Origin: Myxococcales bacterium | GTDB lineage: Bacteria; Myxococcota; Myxococcia; Myxococcales; JAKAPL01 | Direction of reading: 5' to 3' | Length of the DNA stretch: 64,000 nucleotides | Assembly (NCBI GenBank): GCA_021783235.1 | Contig: JAJXUD010000010.1 | Span: 1 to 64,000, forward strand | Shown: positions 50,590-60,600 of the stretch, in pieces | Numbering within the stretch: position 1 is the first letter of the stretch | How the letters are laid out: every line of letters starts with the position of its first letter | Made by a program: the position numbers and the translations under genes | The notes under the pieces: model-generated | The model's input: only the letters and a program-made list of their open reading frames with translations | What the model was told of the DNA's origin: nothing | The model's database searches: none

Positions 50590-53124
50590 TCAGGGACAAG
50601 GCGAGGCGGCCGTGATGGGGCTCGTGCTGTCGACGGTTCCGCCCCCGCTGCCCGCGGAGCAGACGTCCACGCCCCCGGTGCACGAGGTCGTCGACTGGGT
50701 GGGGGGGGCATGGTCCCAGTCGTCGAACTCGGCCGTCAGCGTGCCGGTCGTCCCGCCGCCCAGCCAGACGTCGGCGGCCCCGTTGCAAGAGAAGGTGTTG
50801 AACCCCGCCTCGGTGTTGATCGACCCGAGGTCCAGCGCCCAGGTCTGGCCGCCGCTGCCCACCCAGACGCCGTAGTCGGCATTTCCGACGAAGCTCGTGC
50901 TCTCGACGATCGTTGGGTTCGGTATCGGGCCGCCGTCGGAACTCGGGGCGTTGCCGTTCGAGAGAAAAAGAAGGCCGGTCCGGGCGCCGCTGATCAGGTT
51001 GCCCGCGCCCCCGTCGAGCCGGCTGGCGCTCGGGTCGAGAGTCGCCCCAGATGTTCCCTGGATGCAGATGGCGACACCGCTCGGCAGCGCCGACTGTGGC
51101 GCGATGCACCCTCCCGTTCCGTCGCAAGCCGCAGGCTCGGGGCAGATCTCGCTCGCCTGGGTGCCGTTGTCGAAGCTGTTGCCCGAGAGCAGCACAGGGA
51201 ACGAGCCTCCAAAGCCGCTCTCATCCTGAATGAAGACGCCGCCGCCGCTGATCCGGTTGTTCGTGACCTGAGCCGAGGAGCCGTCGAGTTGCAGCGAGAC
51301 GACGTCGGCAGAAAGGACATTCGAATCGATCGTGACGCAAGGCAACGGACCCATGGTGATCCATTCGTGGACGCCCCGGCCGAAGCCGTTGATCTGGCTC
51401 CCAACGATGCTCTCGCCGCAGGTGAAGGCCTCCACCCCGATGGAGGCGGGGCTGCCATCGCCTTGGAGGGTCACGCCGGAGATCCCTGAGCCTTGTGCGA
51501 AGAGCCAGACGGCGAGGCCGGAGCCGGCGTGGACGATGGTGGTGCTCGACGATGATTCCCCCTGGATGGAGGTCGGGGTCGTGACCTCCAAGGGAAAGGT
51601 CTCGCTCGAATAGGTCCCTGGAGCGAGGTCGATCGTCGAGACCTGGGGGCCGGTGCCTTGGCCAGCGGTGGTGGCGACGGTGAGCGCCTTCGTCACGGTG
51701 GCGAACGGGCAGATCGACGAGCCGTTTCCGGAGACGTCGTCGCCATGCACGCTATCGGCGTAGAGCGAATAGCTTCCTCCGTCCGGGCGAGCGGCGGCAG
51801 GGCAGGCGCAAGTGCCGCCGTTCTGGATGAACCCTGGTTCGCAGCCGAGGATGCATTCGGCCGCGGCCTTTCCAGAGTTGCCGGCGCAAGCGTACGTGCC
51901 GTCGGCTGGGTTCGACGGGCAGGGCGCACAGTCGCTTCCGCAAGCAGCCGTGGTCGTGCAAGCCACGCAGCTCCCGGACAGCTCGTGCTGTCCGGCGGGA
52001 CAGGACGAAAGCGTGCAGGACGTCGATGCCGGGTCACGGTTTCCCGAGCAGATGTACGTACCGCCGCCGGTCGGGCAGGGAAGGCAGTCACTTCCGCAGG
52101 CGCTGGTCGACAGGCAGGCCGCGCAGGTGCCGGACACCGCCTGATAGCCGGCGTTGCACGACAGTGCGCAGGATTGCGCCGCGGGCGCGCTGTCTCCGGC
52201 GCAGCTCTCGGTGCCGCCGGCGGGCGCGGTGGGACAGGGCTGGCAGTCGCTCCCGCAGCTCGTGAGGGCAGTGCATGGGACGCAGGCCGGAGCGCTGCTC
52301 CCGCCACCGAGGGTCGTTCCGGCGGGACACGTCACGAGGCAGCTCCTCGACGCCGAGAGGACGTTACCGGCGCAGGTGACGGTTCCGCCGGCCACGGCAG
52401 TGCAGGCGCGGCAGTCCGAGCCACAGGCGGCGAGCGTCTCGCAGCGGCTGCAGGCTCCATTGCTGCCGCAGATCGAGCCCGGTCCGCACAAGGCAGCCGT
52501 GCAACCACAGTGGCCAGCGTCACAGGGGGAGCCTCCGGGGCAGGCGAGGCCGCAGCCCCCGCAGTTCAGGGGATCGCTCGCCGGGGAGACGCAGCCGCCG
52601 TCGCACGAGAGCTGCCCCGATCCGCAGACGAGCTCGCACCGACCGGCGTTGCAGCCGGTCCCTCGAGGGCAGGCGACGCCGCAGCCGCCGCAGTTCGATG
52701 GGTCGGTTTGCGGCGCGACGCAGCCCCCGTCGCAGGCCAGCTCGCCCGTGGCGCAAGTCGAGCCGCAGCTCGCGTGGCTGCAGAGCGCTCCATGGCCGCA
52801 CGCCTTGTCACACGCCCCGCAATTCGCGGGGTCGCTCGAGAGGTCGGCGCAGCCGCTTCCGCAGACCGTGAGGCCCGAGGGGCAAACGAAGGCGCAGCCA
52901 CCGCCGACGCAAGCGGGCGTTGCGCCGACCGGGGCCGGGCAGAGCATGCCACAGCCGCCGCAGTTGTCGGGGTCGGTCTGGAAATCCACGCAGCGGCCGC
53001 GGCAGCTCGACTGTCCGCCTGCGCAGCTGCCACCGTCCGTCGGGGCGAGCGATGGGCCTGGACACGCCGCGAGCAAGGCGGCGGCCGCCACCGACAGGAA
53101 GGCTCGCTCACCGGCCGCTCGCAT
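50590..53124 (-). CDS. Stig1-like Cys-rich lipoprotein with beta-helix C-terminus
   Basis: 844 residues. Lipobox LLAAC (Cys21). The N-terminal half has about a dozen Stig1-type repeats of the form CxGGCVxxxxDPxNCGGCGxxCP, followed by a series ending in CGSDCxPCP units. The C-terminal half (from LYADSVHGDDVSGNGSSICPFATV) is a DUF1565-like right-handed beta-helix, typical of surface or secreted adhesive/carbohydrate-interacting proteins. A large disulphide-bonded surface protein is inferred. The ATG is exactly 6 nt after TAGGAT (complement of 53131-53136). In the same-strand series with pal, miaE and cpoB. Confidence 0.85.
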   Translation of the reverse strand: MRAAGERAFLSVAAAALLAACPGPSLAPTDGGSCAGGQSSCRGRCVDFQTDPDNCGGCGMLCPAPVGATPACVGGGCAFVCPSGLTVCGSGCADLSSDPANCGACDKACGHGALCSHASCGSTCATGELACDGGCVAPQTDPSNCGGCGVACPRGTGCNAGRCELVCGSGQLSCDGGCVSPASDPLNCGGCGLACPGGSPCDAGHCGCTAALCGPGSICGSNGACSRCETLAACGSDCRACTAVAGGTVTCAGNVLSASRSCLVTCPAGTTLGGGSSAPACVPCTALTSCGSDCQPCPTAPAGGTESCAGDSAPAAQSCALSCNAGYQAVSGTCAACLSTSACGSDCLPCPTGGGTYICSGNRDPASTSCTLSSCPAGQHELSGSCVACTTTAACGSDCAPCPSNPADGTYACAGNSGKAAAECILGCEPGFIQNGGTCACPAAARPDGGSYSLYADSVHGDDVSGNGSSICPFATVTKALTVATTAGQGTGPQVSTIDLAPGTYSSETFPLEVTTPTSIQGESSSSTTIVHAGSGLAVWLFAQGSGISGVTLQGDGSPASIGVEAFTCGESIVGSQINGFGRGVHEWITMGPLPCVTIDSNVLSADVVSLQLDGSSAQVTNNRISGGGVFIQDESGFGGSFPVLLSGNSFDNGTQASEICPEPAACDGTGGCIAPQSALPSGVAICIQGTSGATLDPSASRLDGGAGNLISGARTGLLFLSNGNAPSSDGGPIPNPTIVESTSFVGNADYGVWVGSGGQTWALDLGSINTEAGFNTFSCNGAADVWLGGGTTGTLTAEFDDWDHAPPTQSTTSCTGGVDVCSAGSGGGTVDSTSPITAASPCP

Positions 53125-53130
53125 GAAGCG

Positions 53131-53136
53131 ATCCTA
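53131..53136 (-). promoter_or_regulatory. -10 box TAGGAT for the Stig1-like gene
   Basis: GCTAGGAT ends 6 nt from the ATG, so the first transcribed base should be the A of the start codon. The clearest leaderless case on the minus strand. Confidence 0.55.
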
Positions 53137-53148
53137 GCCGAATCCCAC

Positions 53149-53712
53149 TCAATGAACAGCGGGACGGAGCGGGAGCCGGACGATCAGCTCGGCTTCGCGC
53201 TCCAGCAGCTCTTCGAGCCGGCTCCGAGCTGCCTCTCGTCCAACGAGATCGCTTGCCAGCCGGAGGAAGACCGAATGATGGCCGGCCTCCGCGGCAAGAA
53301 GCGACCCGTACAGCTTCTTCAAGCGTTCGTCCGTGCAGTGGCGCTCGAGCAGAAAGAAGCGCTCGCAGCTACGAGCCTCGATGATCGCGCCGACGAGCAG
53401 CCGGTCGCAGAGGCGAGCCTCGCCCTCCGATCGGATGAACGATCTGAGCGCCTTCGCGTATGGGTCGCTCGCGCAGCGCCCAAGCGGCTGGCCGCGCCGT
53501 TCGAGCTCCGCGAGAACGAGGAAGAGGTGGCGTGTCTCCTCCTGGGCGAGCCGCGAGAGCGCCGCCACGAGCTTCGGCTGGTCCGGATGAGCCGCGATCA
53601 GAGAGAGCGCGGTCGCGGCGGCCTTCTTCTCACAGTGGGCGTGATCCTGCAGCAACCGATCGACCTGGCCCAAGGCCAGCTCGACCCACGCGGGATCGGT
53701 CTCGCGGCGCAG
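53149..53712 (-). CDS. miaE: tRNA-(ms2io6A37) hydroxylase MiaE-like
   Basis: Ferritin-like di-iron hydroxylase that hydroxylates the ms2i6A base of tRNAs reading UNN codons. Signatures: LLQDHAHCEKKAAATALSLI, LAQEETRHLFLVLAELERRG, LVGAIIEARSCERFFLL and LLAAEAGHHSVFLRLA, with the Glu/His ligands of the metal site. Start problem: conserved N-terminal residues (RRETDPAWVELALGQ) are coded upstream of the first TTG (53673), but back to the pal stop codon the frame has no ATG, GTG or TTG. CTG at 53712 (given here) or an ACG at 53721 must be used, or the sequence has an error. Pal's stop TAG is in the same frame, just upstream. Confidence 0.8.
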   Translation of the reverse strand: MRRETDPAWVELALGQVDRLLQDHAHCEKKAAATALSLIAAHPDQPKLVAALSRLAQEETRHLFLVLAELERRGQPLGRCASDPYAKALRSFIRSEGEARLCDRLLVGAIIEARSCERFFLLERHCTDERLKKLYGSLLAAEAGHHSVFLRLASDLVGREAARSRLEELLEREAELIVRLPLRPAVH

Positions 53713-53733
53713 GCCGAGCGTGGTGAGCCGCCC

Positions 53734-54486
53734 CTACTCCTGGAAGTCGTCGCGGCGGTTCTGGGCCCAGCAGCTCTCGCTCGACTCCGAGCAGACGGGC
53801 TTGTCCTTCCCGTAGCTGATCGTCTTGAGCTGCTTCTTGGAGAGGCCGAGGTTCATCAGGTACTTCATGGCAGCGTCGGCGCGACGCTGGCCGAGGTGGA
53901 GGTTGTACTCCTCCGTGCCGCGCTCATCCGCGTTGCCAGCGATGGTGATCCGGCCGCCGCCCTGCTTGCTCTTGATGCAGTCGGCGTCGCGCTGCAGCGT
54001 CGACTTGGCGTCGTCATCGAGCTTCGCCTCGTTGTAGGCGAAGTGGATGGTCTCGAGGTTGCAGCCGACCGGCGCCTGGCAGGCGCCCGCGACGCACTTG
54101 CCCTTCCCGCCGCAGTCCGCGTCCGTCGTGCATTCGGGCTTCACGGTGCACTTGTTGTTCTTGCAAACCTGACCCTGGCCGCAGTCGGCGTCAGCGGTGC
54201 ACTCGAACACGCACTTCTCGTTCCGGCAGATCTTCGGGGAGGTGCAATCGGTGTCGGACTGGCACTCGGGCTTCGGCGTGCACTTGTTCGACCGGCAGAC
54301 GAACCCAGCCTGGCAATCCGTGTCCTTGCCGCACTCCTGGCAGTTGCCATCGATGCAGACGCCGTGGTGCCCGTCCCGGTTGCAGTCGTCGCTGCTGTCG
54401 CACTTCGGGTAGCTGGGCTTACAGCCGGTCGCGACGAGCGAAAGGCCCGCGACGGCGGCGAAGACCACGGCAAGGCGGTTCGACAT
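53734..54486 (-). CDS. pal: Pal-type OmpA-domain lipoprotein with Cys-rich repeats
   Basis: 250 residues. Signal with lipobox VATGC (Cys22). Then five Cys-rich repeats of the form DxDCxxGxxCxxxxC (about 28-130) where ordinary Pal has only a short linker, then an OmpA-like peptidoglycan-binding domain: IHFAYNEAKLD, GNADERGTEEYNLHLGQRRADAAM and the NRRDDF end. Pal anchors the outer membrane to peptidoglycan. The start ATG 54486 has GAGGAGGGAG upstream; the in-frame extension of 24 codons has no support. The promoter lies at 54528-54555. Confidence 0.9.
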   Translation of the reverse strand: MSNRLAVVFAAVAGLSLVATGCKPSYPKCDSSDDCNRDGHHGVCIDGNCQECGKDTDCQAGFVCRSNKCTPKPECQSDTDCTSPKICRNEKCVFECTADADCGQGQVCKNNKCTVKPECTTDADCGGKGKCVAGACQAPVGCNLETIHFAYNEAKLDDDAKSTLQRDADCIKSKQGGGRITIAGNADERGTEEYNLHLGQRRADAAMKYLMNLGLSKKQLKTISYGKDKPVCSESSESCWAQNRRDDFQE

Positions 54487-54527
54487 GAGCGGCTCCCTCC
54501 TCGGAGTTCGAAAGCCGGAACGGGCGC

Positions 54528-54555
54528 GTTTTAACACCGCTCCGTGCGATGTCAA
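54528..54555 (-). promoter_or_regulatory. Sigma70-type promoter for pal
   Basis: Minus strand TTGACA (54555-54550), 16-bp spacer, TAAAAC (54533-54528). The -35 is a perfect consensus. The leader of about 35 nt contains the strong ribosome site. Confidence 0.65.
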
Positions 54556-54612
54556 CAACTATCCCGGGCGCCGGCGCCCCGCCGCCGTTGATCGAGGGGC
54601 GCTTTCGGGTGC

Positions 54613-54618
54613 TAGGAT
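54613..54618 (+). promoter_or_regulatory. -10 box TAGGAT for the 54629 gene
   Basis: GCTAGGAT ends 10 nt before ATG 54629. TTGATC lies 19 bp upstream as a possible -35. No Shine-Dalgarno. Confidence 0.5.
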
Positions 54619-54628
54619 CGGCCCGCTC

Positions 54629-55423
54629 ATGGCCCGCGAACCCTCCGGCCTTCAACTCGAGCTGCCGCTCGCCAGACCGCCGCTCCAGGCGCCTGCCCTC
54701 GCCGCCACTCCGGTCGCGTCCGCGCGCCTTCGCGAGCGGCTCGCGCGGCTCGCGGGAGAAGACGTCAGGCTCTCGATCCATGACAACCGCTCGACCATGG
54801 TGTCGTACCGGCGGATGCAGGGGACGCTCGAGCTGCGCCTCCACCACATGTTTCTCGATGCGGACGAGGGTACGGTGCGGGCGCTCTCCGAGTTCGTGAC
54901 CGCGCGTCGGGAGCGCTCGCGGGCCGGTCTTGCCATCGACGCGTTCGTGCGATCGCACCAGGCTCGAATCAGGCCGTCGGAACCGCGACCGCACCTCGAG
55001 CCGCGCGGTCGCCAGCACGATCTGGCCCAACTCTATGCCTCCCTCAACGAGCGCTGGTTCGGGGGCGCCATCGATGCGCGGATCGGCTGGGGCCGGCTGC
55101 CTCCCCGGCGGCGGCGCCGCACCATCAAGATGGGCGTCTACTACCACGAGAGCCGCACGATTCTCATACACCCCGCCCTCGACCGGCCGGAGGTCCCGGA
55201 GTTCGTCGTGGGGTTCGTCGTCTATCACGAGATGCTCCACCAGGCCGTCCCGCCGATTCCCGGGCGCAACGGCCGCAAGCGCATCCACCCACCGGCTTTC
55301 GTCGCGCGCGAGCGGGCGCACCCCGATCGCGCGCGGGCGCTCGCCTGGGAGAAGGCGAACCTCTCGATGCTTCTCGGGCCGCGGCTTCGACCCAGAGGTT
55401 CGCCGCCCTCTCCGACGGGGTAG
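54629..55423 (+). CDS. SprT-like zinc metalloprotein
   Basis: 264 residues. HExxH motif YHEMLHQA (His200, Glu201, His204) in a SprT/DUF45-like context: FVVGFVVYHEMLHQ, preceded by TILIHPALDRPEVPEF; the third ligand probably lies in the following PAFVARERAHP region. The N-terminal part (VRLSIHDNRSTMVSYRRMQGTLELRLHHMFL) is typical of bacterial SprT relatives. Possible protease or metal-dependent hydrolase of unknown substrate. ATG 54629 is chosen over the long in-frame extension because of the TAGGAT box. Divergent from pal. Confidence 0.75.
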   Translation: MAREPSGLQLELPLARPPLQAPALAATPVASARLRERLARLAGEDVRLSIHDNRSTMVSYRRMQGTLELRLHHMFLDADEGTVRALSEFVTARRERSRAGLAIDAFVRSHQARIRPSEPRPHLEPRGRQHDLAQLYASLNERWFGGAIDARIGWGRLPPRRRRRTIKMGVYYHESRTILIHPALDRPEVPEFVVGFVVYHEMLHQAVPPIPGRNGRKRIHPPAFVARERAHPDRARALAWEKANLSMLLGPRLRPRGSPPSPTG

Positions 55424-55459
55424 AGGCGAATGCGGGGTGGCGGGCGGCCGGGCGCGCGC

Positions 55460-55465
55460 TATCTT
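55460..55465 (+). promoter_or_regulatory. -10 box TATCTT before the Omp85 gene
   Basis: GCTATCTT ends 7 nt before GTG 55473, so transcription should start on or within a base of the GTG. Confidence 0.5.
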
Positions 55466-55472
55466 GCCGCGC

Positions 55473-57557
55473 GTGCGGGGGAGCGTCGTCATCGCGCTGT
55501 ACGGTTTCGCGCTCGCCGCTTGCACGCGGCCCCCGCGCGATGGCGAGGCCCCCGAACTCCGTTCGCTCGACATTCAGGGCAACCGGCACTTCTCATCGTC
55601 CGAGATCCTCGCGCGCCTTGCGACGTCCCCATCGAGTTGGCTGCCCTTTGGGGCGACGTCGCGCTTCGATGAGTCGCTCTTCGAGAGCGACCTGCGGCGG
55701 ATCGTCGTGTTCTACCAGGCGCACGGCTACTTCGACGCGAAGGTCGTCTCGAGCCAGGTGACGCCCGACGGGCCCCACGCCGTCCGCGTGACGATCCGGG
55801 TCGTCGAGGGCAAGCCGTCCCGCGTCGCCGCGCTGGACGTTCGGGGTCTCGAGTCGTTGCCGCCGGCGGTCGCGGCGTCGCTGGTGGCGTCCCTCCCGCT
55901 CCAGCTGGGGAGCGTCTTCACACAGGCGGGCTTCGAGGCCGACGAGAAGGAGCTCGGCGAGGCGCTGCGCGATCAGAGCTACGTTGGCGCGAAGGTCTCA
56001 GGGAAGGCGCTCGTCGATCCAGCCGCCCACGCGGTGCGTCTCGTCCTCGACGCGGCCGTGGGGCGGCGCTACCGTTATGGCGCGATCCGGATCGAGGGGA
56101 ACTCGCGCGTCCCAACCGAACGGATCGAGCGCGAGGTCCGCGAGGAGATCACGCCGGGGAGCCTCTACCGGGCGTCCGAGGTGGCGGAGGCGCAGCGGCA
56201 CGTCTTCGGGCTGGGCGTCCTCTCCGCGGCGCGCGTCTTCCCGGGCCCGCCGGATCCAGCGACGGGAACGGTCCCGGTCGAGGTGCGAGTCCAGGAGGCT
56301 CCCTTTCGCACGACCCGGCTCGGGGCCGGCTTCGGCCTGGACGTCGAGCACGAGGAGGTGCACGTCACGGGCGGCTACACCGATCGCAACTTCTTCGGCG
56401 GGCTGCGTCGCTTCGATTTCGACAACCAGTTTGCGCTCGTCTGGATCCCGACGGTCTTCGCGCCGGTCTTCGCCGCTGCCGCGCCTGCCGGCTCTTCGAC
56501 CGTCCAACTCACCCAGCCCGAGATCTTCACCCACGGCCTCGACCTGACTGCCAAGCTGACGGGCGAACGGGCGGTCGAGCAGGGCTTCGAATTCTGGTCG
56601 ATCCGGGGCCGCCTCGCGATTCCTTGGCACGCGACCCCGCGGCTGACGCTCGAGGCCGCCTATGCCGACGAACTCTACCTCTTCCAGAACGAGTTCAACG
56701 GCATCGACCTCAGCCCCGCGGCGCTCCTCTCCACCAACGGTTGCTCGACCTGCGTTCTCTCCTACCTCGAGCAGAGCATCGTCTGGGACGGCCGCGACGA
56801 TCCGCTGGAGCCGCGCCGCGGGCTGTACGCTGCCCTGTCGCTCCAGGAGGGCGGTGGGCCACTCGGGGGCGACTTCAGTTATCTGAGGGTCGCGCCCGAC
56901 ATCCGAGGCTACTTCCCCCTCGGGATCGCGGACGTTCTCGCGGCCCGTCTCCAGGTGGGCGCCCTGATGCCGCTGGGGGGAACGGCCAGCCCGATCACGC
57001 AGAAGTTCTTCCTCGGCGGGATCGACGGCGTGCGCGGCTACGGCTCGCTCCGGCTGTCCCCGATGTATCGCATCAACACCTGTGGCGTTCTTCCCTGCCA
57101 CAACCCGGGCAACAGCATCGGCGTGGTCGACATCCCCGTGGGAGGAAACGGCCTACTCGAGGCGACCGTGGAGCTGCGCCACCAGCTCACGAGGCTCTGG
57201 ACGGTCGTGGCCTTCGTCGATGCCGGTGAGGTCACCGTCGACCCTTGGCAGTTCGATCTCTCGTCGAACAGCCTCGCGGTCACCCCGGGAGTCGGCTTCC
57301 GGCTCGCGACGCCGCTCGGCCCGCTGCGCGCCGACTTCGCGTACCAGGCCACGACTCCATATCGGCCGATCGTCGGGGCCTATGGTTACCCGAGCGGGGT
57401 CTCGTTCGAAGGGCAGCCAGCCGTGGACAGCTGTCCTTACCCTTACGGCCTCGTCCCTCAGACGGGCTGGGGCGGCAGCTACTCGCATCCTTCCGCCTGC
57501 TCGAGCACCTTTCTACAGCGCTTCAGCTGGATGCTCACGATCGGCGAGGCGTTCTAG
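55473..57557 (+). CDS. Omp85 protein, TamA-like
   Basis: 694 residues. The N-terminus looks like a lipoprotein signal (VIALYGFALAAC, Cys at about 16), unusual for the family. Three POTRA domains follow (starting LRSLDIQGNRHFS, VAALDVRGLES, YGAIRIEGNSRVPTERI), then a 16-strand barrel with the conserved loop-6 motif GIDGVRGYGS and a final aromatic residue (IGEAF). Three POTRAs plus a TamB-like neighbour fit TamA rather than BamA (five POTRAs). Works in outer-membrane biogenesis or lipid transport. GTG 55473 after TATCTT is the best start. The TamB-like gene follows after 88 bp. Confidence 0.88.
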   Translation: MRGSVVIALYGFALAACTRPPRDGEAPELRSLDIQGNRHFSSSEILARLATSPSSWLPFGATSRFDESLFESDLRRIVVFYQAHGYFDAKVVSSQVTPDGPHAVRVTIRVVEGKPSRVAALDVRGLESLPPAVAASLVASLPLQLGSVFTQAGFEADEKELGEALRDQSYVGAKVSGKALVDPAAHAVRLVLDAAVGRRYRYGAIRIEGNSRVPTERIEREVREEITPGSLYRASEVAEAQRHVFGLGVLSAARVFPGPPDPATGTVPVEVRVQEAPFRTTRLGAGFGLDVEHEEVHVTGGYTDRNFFGGLRRFDFDNQFALVWIPTVFAPVFAAAAPAGSSTVQLTQPEIFTHGLDLTAKLTGERAVEQGFEFWSIRGRLAIPWHATPRLTLEAAYADELYLFQNEFNGIDLSPAALLSTNGCSTCVLSYLEQSIVWDGRDDPLEPRRGLYAALSLQEGGGPLGGDFSYLRVAPDIRGYFPLGIADVLAARLQVGALMPLGGTASPITQKFFLGGIDGVRGYGSLRLSPMYRINTCGVLPCHNPGNSIGVVDIPVGGNGLLEATVELRHQLTRLWTVVAFVDAGEVTVDPWQFDLSSNSLAVTPGVGFRLATPLGPLRADFAYQATTPYRPIVGAYGYPSGVSFEGQPAVDSCPYPYGLVPQTGWGGSYSHPSACSSTFLQRFSWMLTIGEAF

Positions 57558-57645
57558 TCTAGCGGGCAGGGGCCGGCTCGCTACCCCGCCGCGGGTCGCC
57601 TTTGATCCCGCCGACGACTACCCTCGACTTGGCTGTTCTCTAGAC

Positions 57646-60600
57646 GTGACGAACGAACCGTCCCCTCCCGCCCCGGCGCTGCCGCGACGGCGGCTTCTCT
57701 GGCTTCTGGCCTGGACCGCTGGAGGTCTCGTTCTGCTGCTCGGCGGGCTGCTCGGCCTCCTTGCGAGCGGCCTCGGCAACCGCCCCTTCGTTCAGCCCGT
57801 CCTCATGCTCGTCGATCGGGCCATCGCCGGGCGGATTGAGATCGATGCCGCGCGGCTCCTCCCGAACGGCGAGGTCCACCTGGTGGGGGTCCGCGTGCGC
57901 GATCCAGACGGTCGCGTCGCGGCGTCTGCCGAGCGGGTGGATGGTCGAGTGTCGCTCCTCTCCTTGCTGCATCGCCACGTTCGCGTCACCGGCGGCCGGG
58001 CCGTCGGGGTGATGCTCGACCTCTCGCCGCTGCCCTCGGGCGGCGTCGGTCTGGCGAACGCCTTCCGTCCGCGGCGGCCCCTGCCGCCGGCGGGGGTCCG
58101 AGGGGACGCGGGCGCTCCGGGCTGGGCCGTGGATCTCGCCCTCGAATCGACAGCCGTCCGTCGCTTCGTCCTTCGCCCTCGGCCCCTCGCCCCGCCGCTC
58201 GTCGAGCTCGATTCGCTCGAGCTCTCCGGGACGCTTCACGCCTTGGATGGAGAGACCCTGATCGAAGCCCGAGCCGGAGGAGGCGAGGGCGTCGCGCCGC
58301 TTCGCGGTTCGCTCTCCGCGCAGGCGAGCCTGCGCTTTTCTGGCGGTCGGTTCGCCGGCCGCGGTGCGCTCGCGCTCGGCGATTCGTCCGCGCGAGGGCG
58401 CTGGGATCTCGCGCTGGGCGAGCGGCCCACGGGTCAAATCGACCTCGACGAGGCCCTGCTCGGGCGGGCTCTCCTGGCGCAGCTCGCGCCCTGGGCCGCC
58501 TTGGGCCAGGTCGGGCTCTCTGGTCAGCTCGGGCTCCAGGCGGGCCGCTGGTCCGCGAACCTCGTCGTCCCAGCGGGGCGCGGCCGCCTGTCGATCGTCG
58601 CCAGCATCGACGCGGTCTCCGGGGAAGGCCGCGCGCGAGTGATCGGCGTGCAGGCCGATCCCTCTGCCTTCTCGGCGGCCTGGCCTCGCGGCTCGCTCGA
58701 TCTCGAACTCGCCGTCGGGGCGCGGCATCTCTTTTCGAAGGGGCCCCTCGCGCCGGGCCTTGGTTCCGGCGGGCCCGACGGAGGTCGCCGCCTCACGGCA
58801 CGTCTCTCGCTTCGCCCGTCTACTCTGGGCGGGAAACCGCTCGGCCCCGGCGAGGCGTCCCTCGAGCTGTCGAGCCGGCGCGTCCTGCTCGATCGGCTCG
58901 CGCTCCAGATCCCGGGCGCGTTTCTGACCGGGAAGGGTCGGCTCGGAATCCGCGAGAGCGCCCTCTCGCTCGAACTCGACGCCTCGCACGTCGCCTTGCT
59001 GCGGGAGGCCGCCGAGGCCGCCTTCGGTGCGCGGCTACCGGAGCTCGCGGGCGTCGGCGCGGCGCGGCTTCAGGTGACTGGGCCGCTCGCCCACCCGGCG
59101 ATGAGCGCGCAGATCAGCGCGCCCGAGCTCTCCCTCGGAGGGATCGTGGCCCAGGGTTTGCGCGGCGAGATCGAGACACCGCGGCTCGGCCGGCCGGTGG
59201 ATCTGCGCGGCGAGCTCACCGCCGAAGAGGTCGACATCGGCGGCGGAGTCGAGGGGGCGCCTGACCTGAGCGGCTGGCCGGGAGTCCGGAGGCTCGGGGC
59301 CGTTCGGATCGAGGGCAGCTGGGTCGGCCCGACCCTCGCGCTCACCGCGAAGGAGCGGACCCGCCACGGCGAGAGCGGGCTACGGGCCGAGCTTCGGCTT
59401 CCGCCCGACCTGCGCGGCGCGACGCTGCGCTCGCTCGAGCTGTCGATGCCCTCGGGCGACTGGCGCCTCGTCCAGTCGGCACACGCGAGCTTCATCGGCG
59501 GTCTCGAGCTGCGGAATCTCGTGCTTCGCTCGGGACCGCAGCGGATTTCGGTGGATGGCGCCGTTCCCAACGCTGGGGGCCCCTGGGCGCACGTGCGGCT
59601 CCAGTCGCTCGATCTCGCCGCGCTACCGCGCGACCTCGTCTCCACCCGCTTTGGGCTCTCGGGTCACGTCGAGGGCGAGCTCGCCTACCAGGAGCCTCGG
59701 GGCCGCCGGGGCTCCCCTCCCGGGCGGGCGTCGGCGCTCTCTTCGGTGCGGCTCTCTTGGAGGGACGGCGGGCTCCTCGGCGTTCGAGTCTCGCGGCTCG
59801 ACCTCGACCTCGTCTCGGAGCACGACGAGCTGAGCGGGCGGGTCGAGGGGAAGCTCGCCTCGGGTACGGTCGCTGGCGCGATCCGCTGGCCGTTGCCCGG
59901 TGCGGCGGCCGTTGCGCCGCTCGAGGGCTCGCTCGATGTGCAGAACCTAGCGCTGGGCGAGCTCGCCCGGGTCATCCCGGCGCTCGCTCCCTTCCAGGGC
60001 ACCGTCTCGCTCGACGGCCGGGCGCGGGGCGAGCTGCGTGCTCCCGAGCTGACGTTCGCCGCCACGATCATGGGGCTCGTGCGAAGGGGAGCTGCCGGCC
60101 CGTCCGCCCCGGTCGATCTCGCGGGCCATGTCGCGCTACGGGCCTCGGGGCTCGACTTCGATGCGCAGGCGAGTCGCCAAGGCCGGCCGCTCGCCAAGGC
60201 GGCCGCGGGGCTGCGGGTCGAGGCCGAATCGTTGCTCCGAGCGCTGAGCTCGCCCTCGGCGCTGCTCGCTCGGCTTAGCTTGTCGCCCGCCTCGCTCGAC
60301 GCGAGCCTCGGTAGCGTTGAGCTCGCAGAGATCGACCGCGAGCTCGATCTGGGGGGCGAGCTCTCTGGAGAGGCTTCGGGAGAGTTGCATCTGCAGGGCA
60401 GCCTCCTGAGCCCCCGCGGATCGGCGTCGCTGCGGCTCGCGCGCCTCTCCTTCGCCGGTCGGGAGCTCGGCGACGCTTCGCTCCGGCTGGCCGCGACCGA
60501 GGCGGCGACCCGGCTTCAGGCGGAGATCTCGGGCGCACGGGCCGCCGGGAGCCTGGATGGCAGCTTGGAGTTGGCCCTGCCGCTCGAGCGGCTCCGAGAT

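Noticed and set aside
55423-55472. Upstream extension of the Omp85 gene to 54930
   Set aside because: The extension overlaps the SprT-like gene in another frame; the GTG at 55473 after TATCTT gives a proper signal peptide.
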